Source of the DNA: a virus
Virus record (IMG/VR): IMGVR_UViG_3300025168_013630
Coordinates: 1 to 47,351 of that record
Direction: 5' to 3' (one strand)
Length of the DNA: 47,351 nt
Translations under genes and position numbers: made by a program
Shown: in pieces, positions 42,072-47,351 of the stretch
How positions within the stretch are numbered: the stretch's first letter is position 1
How the letters are laid out: each line of letters starts with the position of its first letter
The notes under the pieces: model-generated
Database searches by the model: none
Told to the model about the DNA's origin: nothing
What the model saw: the letters and a program-made list of their open reading frames with translations, nothing else

Positions 42072-42809
42072 TTATACTAAACCTTTAGGTCTATAATTCT
42101 GCTTTTCAGACCAATACAGATAAGAATGTTTTGTTGATGTATGCACAGGACCTGCCATCGGACCTTGTACAGGATGTATATGATATTCGCCTACATAACC
42201 ATCTCCATTTTCATATTCTAGTTGGTCACCAGAAGTATGTAGAAATTCTTTTATTTCCATAAAATCGTGAGGTCGAAGTACTTCTAATATATCAGGCATA
42301 AATTCAGCAACTTCGTTTATTGCAATTCTGTTTTGGTCAGTTCCCATTATATCCAAGCTCATTGGAACTTCTGCAACTTTTGGTACGACATGATATGCTG
42401 TTGTTGTTTTTTTATAATACTTGTAAGCCTTCTTAGATATTTCAACTATACTACCATTCCACTCTGCAAAGTATCTTGTATATTTTCCTTTTTTAAGATC
42501 CATAGCTGATAGTACAAACTGATGTAATTTAGGGAAGCGAAATGTTTTTGCATATTTAGGTTTCAATTTGTCATACACAAGATGTCTTTCCTCATCAAGA
42601 ACTCCTCCATCTTCAGTAGCTGGTGGCTTAGGTATTATCTCCCACTTCTTTTCAACCTCAGCTGTCATTATTTCCCCTGCAAATACTAAGCCTCTAAAAA
42701 ATATAATAGGGCCATTGTATGTTATTCCTTGCTGAGGGCCCTTCTTAAAGATATACTCGCTTTTGGTGTTAAATTCATATCGTAGATGTCGTTCTTTATA
42801 TACTTTCAT
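42072..42809 (-). CDS. Putative structural protein with His-rich YHxH motif, 245 aa
   Basis: It lies at the end of the baseplate gene row and its C-terminus has YVGEYHIHPVQGPMAGPVH, a Gly/His motif that recurs in phage tail-fibre and adhesion proteins (G-x-YHxH...G-x-M-x-G-x-H). The first 200 residues (RLVYDKLKPKYAKTFRF and others) are strand-rich, no enzyme motif is seen, and there is no signal peptide. A tail or baseplate attachment protein is the most likely role. It is separated by 3 bases from the M23 gene, so it belongs to the same unit. Confidence 0.55.
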   Translation of the reverse strand: MKVYKERHLRYEFNTKSEYIFKKGPQQGITYNGPIIFFRGLVFAGEIMTAEVEKKWEIIPKPPATEDGGVLDEERHLVYDKLKPKYAKTFRFPKLHQFVLSAMDLKKGKYTRYFAEWNGSIVEISKKAYKYYKKTTTAYHVVPKVAEVPMSLDIMGTDQNRIAINEVAEFMPDILEVLRPHDFMEIKEFLHTSGDQLEYENGDGYVGEYHIHPVQGPMAGPVHTSTKHSYLYWSEKQNYRPKGLV

Positions 42810-42812
42810 TTA

Positions 42813-44699
42813 TTAAGCCTCCCAATTGATATCACCAGTTCCTAATGAAGGATCTAGTTTTTCACCGTTCTTTCTTATTGATACATGCACGTGATCACCT
42901 ACATTCTCTGGATAATCTACAGATAGATCTCCTTGTGTTGCAACGGGATCTCCTTTTTTAACTTTAGTACCATTTGAGACATCTTGCTTTGCATAAAATA
43001 AATATGCAGTGTAGCCTTCATAATCACCTGTACCTTCAATTTTTGTACCTGGCATACCGCCTGTTTTAGCTGCAGTATATTTTACTTTACCGTCCATAGG
43101 TGCAACAAGAGTTGACCCTGCAGATGACATTAAGTCAACGCCTTTGTGTTGTCTACCTCCACGAGGTGCTAGCCATCTTCCATCACCACCTGAATCACTT
43201 CTGATCGCCCATGTGTCTGTTGGGATCTTGAATGTTAATTCTGGATCTTCTGCATCTTCGTTAGGTACGATATCCATTGGTGTATCTTCATAAACTTGTA
43301 CATTTGTTGGATTCTCTTCTGCTATTGCAATATCAGATGATCCTTGTGTAAATGATGCTGCTGTTGCTTTGGACATTACAGTAGGTAAAATAAGTCTAGT
43401 TTCAATTGATGTTGTCCAATCTTTCTGACCTATCTCCTGCTTTATATCTGTTATCATGAATTTGTGGCCACTTGGTAATATATTTGAATTATCTATTTGT
43501 TTAACAGAAAATGACATACCCCATTGAAGAGAACCTATTCCATCAAATACACCATCAAAGCTTATAGGTATTGTTACGTCTTGACCTTCTCTAGTCTCAT
43601 TCTGCTTGTCTGCCCAATATGCTCTCATAGCTGTCTTGGCAGAATCTACTTCCTCGTCACCAACATTATCTAATAAGTCTTTACATGCTGTTTGAAAATC
43701 TTTAAGAGTATCTGCTTTCTCACCTTGTGTACCTGAGCAGTCATTGTTTGATTTTGGCGTTGTATCGTCATGGCAATTATTATCTGTCTGCATACCATTG
43801 TATAAAACATCTTCAACACCCTGTCCATATATTTGCCAAACCTTTGTTGGCTCGTGAGTATTTTGTAGTTTTTCATCAGAGCTATTAGAACCCATCATGA
43901 TAGAGTGCTTTAATGCTTCAGGTATATCCGTACTCATACCCCAACTTCTAGCTATTGATTTTGTAGATCCTAAATCGAGCTGTGGTGGTGTTGCAGCGTT
44001 ATTCTCTACTGCTTTAACATCTACTATCATAAGCTGTGATGGATCATAAGGATTTGTAACTAGCTTTAAATCCCAATAGCCTCCGCATGCATCATTTATT
44101 CCAGTACACACTTTCATTATAAAATCGCTTATAGTATCAGAGTCGATATAGCAATCCCAAATATATCGTGTATTAACAAGTATGTCTTTTATGTTTCCAT
44201 CCCATGTAGGAAGATCGTTAAGCTGTTCATAGTTCTGTATATTTGTGTCTCCAAACATACCTTGCTTACCTAGCTTTGCACCTTTTGCAACTTCCCAATG
44301 AAACATACCTGGAAGTAAGCATACCCAAGGATTAACTGAACAGAAATTTGAATCAGGTCTTGCAAGCTTTACGTTTGAACTATCAAGTCTCCATACATTA
44401 GATGAAAATCTATCATCTGCTTGCAAGTGGCCTGCTGAGGAATTTAGCTTTCCTGAAGCATCATATTTTTCACCTATTGTAGATAAGCCATCAGTTATGA
44501 CTATTGTTTCAAACCAATCAAAAGTTACATAGAAATTCTGTGTTGGCCAACCTAACATGGCCATTGCTTTTGCTATCGCAGTCTGAATAAAGTCTGTCAC
44601 AGCATCAGTAACAGATGATATTCCTGCAATTGCTTTTTTAATCTGCTTGTTAACCCAAGCTTTTATGCCGTCTATAGACCAATCATCCCACCATGCCAT
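42813..44699 (-). CDS. Baseplate/tail protein with C-terminal M23 endopeptidase domain
   Basis: 628 aa. An amphipathic N-terminal helix region (IKAWVNKQIKKAIAGISSVT) leads to a large, strand-rich body resembling tail-hub proteins. From about residue 500 a complete M23 peptidase follows: HKGVDLMSSAGSTLVAPMDG gives the first His and Asp near 515, and GDHVHVSIRKNG the HxH near 602, with GTKVKKGDPVATQG between. It would cleave peptide crosslinks in peptidoglycan as the tail penetrates. Its stop-start region overlaps the next structural gene by one base. Phage tail lysozymes are common; the M23 type in the hub is less usual. Confidence 0.8.
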   Translation of the reverse strand: MAWWDDWSIDGIKAWVNKQIKKAIAGISSVTDAVTDFIQTAIAKAMAMLGWPTQNFYVTFDWFETIVITDGLSTIGEKYDASGKLNSSAGHLQADDRFSSNVWRLDSSNVKLARPDSNFCSVNPWVCLLPGMFHWEVAKGAKLGKQGMFGDTNIQNYEQLNDLPTWDGNIKDILVNTRYIWDCYIDSDTISDFIMKVCTGINDACGGYWDLKLVTNPYDPSQLMIVDVKAVENNAATPPQLDLGSTKSIARSWGMSTDIPEALKHSIMMGSNSSDEKLQNTHEPTKVWQIYGQGVEDVLYNGMQTDNNCHDDTTPKSNNDCSGTQGEKADTLKDFQTACKDLLDNVGDEEVDSAKTAMRAYWADKQNETREGQDVTIPISFDGVFDGIGSLQWGMSFSVKQIDNSNILPSGHKFMITDIKQEIGQKDWTTSIETRLILPTVMSKATAASFTQGSSDIAIAEENPTNVQVYEDTPMDIVPNEDAEDPELTFKIPTDTWAIRSDSGGDGRWLAPRGGRQHKGVDLMSSAGSTLVAPMDGKVKYTAAKTGGMPGTKIEGTGDYEGYTAYLFYAKQDVSNGTKVKKGDPVATQGDLSVDYPENVGDHVHVSIRKNGEKLDPSLGTGDINWEA

Positions 44700-45556
44700 T
44701 AGTCGTCGTCTCCTTTATAATCTGCATCGAATTCGATTGCAGTTCCCATTACAACTCCACTTGAGCTTTTCCATAATTTACCTAACATGTCATCTTGAGA
44801 TAGCTCTGATTCAGCTTGATCTTTTAATGCTTGCTTAACCCAACCTCCTGCAGTTTCTTTATCATCACCTTCGTCTTCACTTCCTTCAGGGCATCCACAA
44901 AGCTTTCCGCTTGGAGGGTCTGCAGGTTGTTCTAAAAATCCTTTTGATGGAGATTCTACTGTTATGCTACAATCAAAGCCTTGCGAGTCTGCACCACCTG
45001 AAAGTGATTTTGACCAATTAAAATCTGATACCAATCCACATATACCATCAACGCATCCATCGTTTTGAGCTACCCAAGATTCAAACTTTTGATATACTTC
45101 AGTTAGCGATGAGCTTTCTTGTAAAGATTTTATCTTTGTGTTTACAGGGCCTCCATCTTGTTTTATTGTCCACCCCCACATAGCTATAACTGATATACCT
45201 GGAATGAAATATGCTAGCTGAGCAGCCTTTAATTGATTATATGAATATACCTTAAAAGATATTTCAGCTTTTCTCATTGTACCTGCAGTACCTGTTGTTG
45301 AAATGCTTATTTTTTGTATAGCTGGGACTGCAGATATTTTACCTGATGTTTCTTCGTACATTCCTTTACGTGACCAAAAAGAAGTGTTGTTATCTATTGT
45401 TAGTCCCATCTTCCCTTTGACTTGAGCATTTGTCATTAACCTCATCCAAGTTCGTTTTTCGTGCCTCCACTTGTGAGACTGTTTTGCGTCTCGCCTTTGG
45501 TTGAGATAACCTAATACTTTTGTTTTAAGTAATGTTCCTTTGAACCATTCTGACAT
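44699..45556 (-). CDS. Putative baseplate hub/tail structural protein, 285 aa
   Basis: A strand-rich protein located between the M23 gene and the gp53-like gene. It has no enzymatic motif. The region KISISTTGTAGTMRKAEIS, then AYFIPGISVIAMWGW with Trp repeats, is of the kind found in hub or VgrG-like barrels. A Cys pair occurs in CVDGICG and a CGCPEG turn, the rest is Gly/Asp-rich, and the C-terminus is acidic (FDADYKGDDD). A structural role is inferred from its place and composition. Confidence 0.6.
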   Translation of the reverse strand: MSEWFKGTLLKTKVLGYLNQRRDAKQSHKWRHEKRTWMRLMTNAQVKGKMGLTIDNNTSFWSRKGMYEETSGKISAVPAIQKISISTTGTAGTMRKAEISFKVYSYNQLKAAQLAYFIPGISVIAMWGWTIKQDGGPVNTKIKSLQESSSLTEVYQKFESWVAQNDGCVDGICGLVSDFNWSKSLSGGADSQGFDCSITVESPSKGFLEQPADPPSGKLCGCPEGSEDEGDDKETAGGWVKQALKDQAESELSQDDMLGKLWKSSSGVVMGTAIEFDADYKGDDD

Positions 45557-45558
45557 AA

Positions 45559-45885
45559 CTATCTCCTGTGTTTTTGTATTTCATATAACTCATCAACTAT
45601 ATCGAATACTCTTTCTATATGAGGTATACGTATTTGCTGTGCTGCTGTAATATACATGCTTCCTTTCCCTATATGGTTTGCTTGAGCAAGTACCCACCAA
45701 AGTGTGACATCTTGATAATAACTATATGCCAAGTTATCTAATCTATCACCTGATCTTGCATGAATATATACATCTGTTTCATGTCTAGGTATTTTAGGAA
45801 ATATATTTGTTTTATACACGTGCTTTCTTTCATCATTATGATTACGTGTTATCTGTGACTTATTAAATTCTTCGTGTCTTCTCAT
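45559..45885 (-). CDS. Baseplate wedge/LysM-like protein (gp53/tail-X type)
   Basis: 108 aa. HARSGDRLDNLAYSYYQDVTLWWVLAQAN is the LysM-like repeat pattern (GDRLDxLA...YY-D...WWVLAxAN) of tail protein X and T4 gp53, and a helix with IRIPHIERVFD follows. It would sit in the baseplate wedge or tail-terminus hub, helping assembly. It is compact and complete, with an AAGACA-like leader. Tail genes flank it on both sides. Confidence 0.75.
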   Translation of the reverse strand: MRRHEEFNKSQITRNHNDERKHVYKTNIFPKIPRHETDVYIHARSGDRLDNLAYSYYQDVTLWWVLAQANHIGKGSMYITAAQQIRIPHIERVFDIVDELYEIQKHRR

Positions 45886-45886
45886 T

Positions 45887-47351
45887 TTATTCCCCTGTTA
45901 TGTCTGCCCATATTTCTTTATTAAAGAAAGTACCTTCTGCATTCCATATTGAACCATCAGCGTTTTCTAAGAATTTACCTCCCATCGTTACTTCGTAGTG
46001 CATTGGAAGTTCAAATTTACTTGTTTCATGTCCTTCACCAAATGCTATATCCCATTGATCATCCATAAATCCATATTCAAATGAATCTATGATAATTGGC
46101 AAGTCATCCCATAGATTACCTACCGTTAATTTTAATATGTTACCACTTGCGTAATTTGCAACAATTTTTGGAGATGCAAGTCTCATAAGATTGTTGAGTC
46201 TTAAGTAATTCCTTTTAAGCTCTTGAGAACTAAAAGAAGGTACAGCAAATTTAAGTTGCCAAGATCTACCTATCTTATCAAATATATGTGATTCAGCTGG
46301 ATTACCAGCATATGATACAGAAGAGTAAGAAGGTGATAGTTTATCAGATACTTCTAAATTATATGCTCTTGCCCTAACAGTTAAATCAGGAGTCTCAGAT
46401 ACAATTTTGATATTTACAAAATCGTTGTCATCATCAGGTTCATCACCAAACATATCTTGTTGTTCAGACGCAGCGCCGGGAGTAAGACCATAATCTGTAG
46501 TTTTAAGCCTTGATAGTGCTGTTTTTTTATACTCCATTTCATCAGGAGTTCTAAAATCTAAAAATCCACCTTTACCTATGTTTTGCTTTCTATAACTAGT
46601 TAGCTGATCATAATCTAATACTTTAAAACTACCTACAACTTCTTCTTTAGGATCTACAGAACCTTCTACTTTTGGAAAGCCGTGTGCAGCTTTAGTAGGC
46701 AGAGTTAAAGGATCACCGTCACCTAGTTTTTTAACTTTCTTGTCCCAGTACTCATCAAACTCACCTTCACCTCTACCGTGACCTCCTGGGAATGAAGTAA
46801 GTTCTGGATCGCTTGTTCCTTGATTAGCATCGGATCCTGGTTTTGCTTCCATATGAGCATAAGGTACTTCTGGATTGAAATTAGAAGATTCTATTCCTGC
46901 TCCACCTTGAAATGCCGGCTTACTTGTTTTGTGATCTGTTCTTCCAATAATTCCAAATAAAGAATTAGGCCCCATCTTTCCTGATAGAGAATCTATTACT
47001 GCTCCTGGTGTATTTCCTGTATAATTTATACCTACACCTAGCTCTCCTATAAGACCAACCAATCTATTATTGTCTGGATCGTGCTTGAGTTTAGCATACT
47101 CTATATCAAATTGACTATTAAACGGACCTAAGTTATGTCTATCAATATGTATACCTAAAATGTTTGCAGGTACTTGAAGTGCAAATGCAAGTGGATTAAA
47201 TATCCTGTTCGCGTGTAATGCTCGTTTGAACTGAGACTTAGGATTTGTCATCTGAAGACCTTGCTGCTTTAACATAAATAAGAGTCCATCAGGGCTAACA
47301 AGATATTTAGAAATTCTTACTAGATCTATAACAGGAGCTGTTAACACGTTT
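45887..47351 (-). CDS. Baseplate/tail structural protein (5' end beyond window)
   Basis: The frame is open to the right edge, so the true start may lie outside; a GTG at 47347 would give 486 aa. The visible N-terminal part (VIDLVRISKYLVSPDGLLFML, then NPLAFALQVPANILGIH) resembles large tail-associated proteins of T4-like phages. The middle is Gly/Asp-rich, and the end has Trp-rich strands (NLWDDLPIIIDSFEYGFMDD). No enzyme motif is seen. A tail-sheath initiator, wedge or fibre-connector is possible; I call it structural from context. Confidence 0.65.
   Translation of the reverse strand, partial: NVLTAPVIDLVRISKYLVSPDGLLFMLKQQGLQMTNPKSQFKRALHANRIFNPLAFALQVPANILGIHIDRHNLGPFNSQFDIEYAKLKHDPDNNRLVGLIGELGVGINYTGNTPGAVIDSLSGKMGPNSLFGIIGRTDHKTSKPAFQGGAGIESSNFNPEVPYAHMEAKPGSDANQGTSDPELTSFPGGHGRGEGEFDEYWDKKVKKLGDGDPLTLPTKAAHGFPKVEGSVDPKEEVVGSFKVLDYDQLTSYRKQNIGKGGFLDFRTPDEMEYKKTALSRLKTTDYGLTPGAASEQQDMFGDEPDDDNDFVNIKIVSETPDLTVRARAYNLEVSDKLSPSYSSVSYAGNPAESHIFDKIGRSWQLKFAVPSFSSQELKRNYLRLNNLMRLASPKIVANYASGNILKLTVGNLWDDLPIIIDSFEYGFMDDQWDIAFGEGHETSKFELPMHYEVTMGGKFLENADGSIWNAEGTFFNKEIWADITGE

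Overview
The window is a 47.4-kb piece of a large, lytic, tailed-phage genome of T4-like (myovirus) type. It is AT-rich, and every gene I can support is read leftward (minus strand). The genes are tightly packed, with many 1-8 bp start/stop overlaps. Evidence for a phage: a UvsX/RecA-gp32-like SSB-DnaB-5' nuclease replication set, a gp53/LysM-like wedge protein, hub proteins, an M23 peptidase in the baseplate, and an internal virion-protein candidate carrying prohead-protease-like sites. A Bacteroidetes (marine flavobacterium-like) host is suggested by a histone H1/Hc1-like 58-aa protein, a DUF4494-like protein and TAnnTT-type promoter cores. This is an inference and is not proven.

Layout by coordinate. 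(1) 1-1645: a truncated lysine-rich polyprotein-like gene with LTE/A or VNE/A sites every 60-110 residues. (2) 1691-2599: four small unknown genes. (3) 2596-14993: a surface-sugar island with GDP-mannose dehydratase, GDP-fucose synthase, a sugar N-formyltransferase, two DegT aminotransferases, a FdtA-type ketoisomerase and five glycosyltransferase genes, one of them a three-domain fusion. (4) 14959-17413: an RHH protein, a SLOG protein, cysteine synthase and a PD-(D/E)XK nuclease. (5) 17459-21350: DUF3310, a Zn ribbon, GroEL, GroES, a Cys-rich protein and a ThyX-like protein. (6) 21407-34059: nucleotide metabolism and replication, with DnaE, a ThyA-like protein, a dTDP-rhamnose-reductase-like protein, a P-loop kinase, dUTPase, a MazG-HAD fusion, an FAD protein, a B12-dependent ribonucleotide reductase, DnaB and a 5' nuclease. 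(7) 34103-38917: Hsp20, a structured leader, a secreted small protein, a large tRNA-ended RNA, RecA/UvsX, SSB, Hc1 and UV endonuclease. (8) 38955-42031: a membrane protein, a possible nuclease and a minimal PolA-family palm protein. (9) 42072-47351: baseplate and tail genes.

The genes read as a lytic programme. Nucleotide salvage and de novo dNTP synthesis feed an unusual C-family (DnaE) polymerase used with T4-type accessory proteins. Phage-encoded chaperones support folding. A sugar-nucleotide pathway plus glycosyltransferases would decorate the virion or the host envelope. Ten leftward units begin with the same 25-bp promoter-like motif (TATATCGGAA, 6 bases, GTTATATTA). In four cases it lies so close to the ATG that the mRNA would be leaderless or nearly so.

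The strongest candidates for undescribed biology are the repeat-cleaved polyprotein, the roughly 260-nt RNA with tRNA-like ends after recA, and the CGGAA promoter family. There is no CRISPR array, insertion sequence or standard tRNA that I can support. The only non-coding stretch over 300 bases (35443-35745) is filled by the tRNA-ended RNA plus a short leader.
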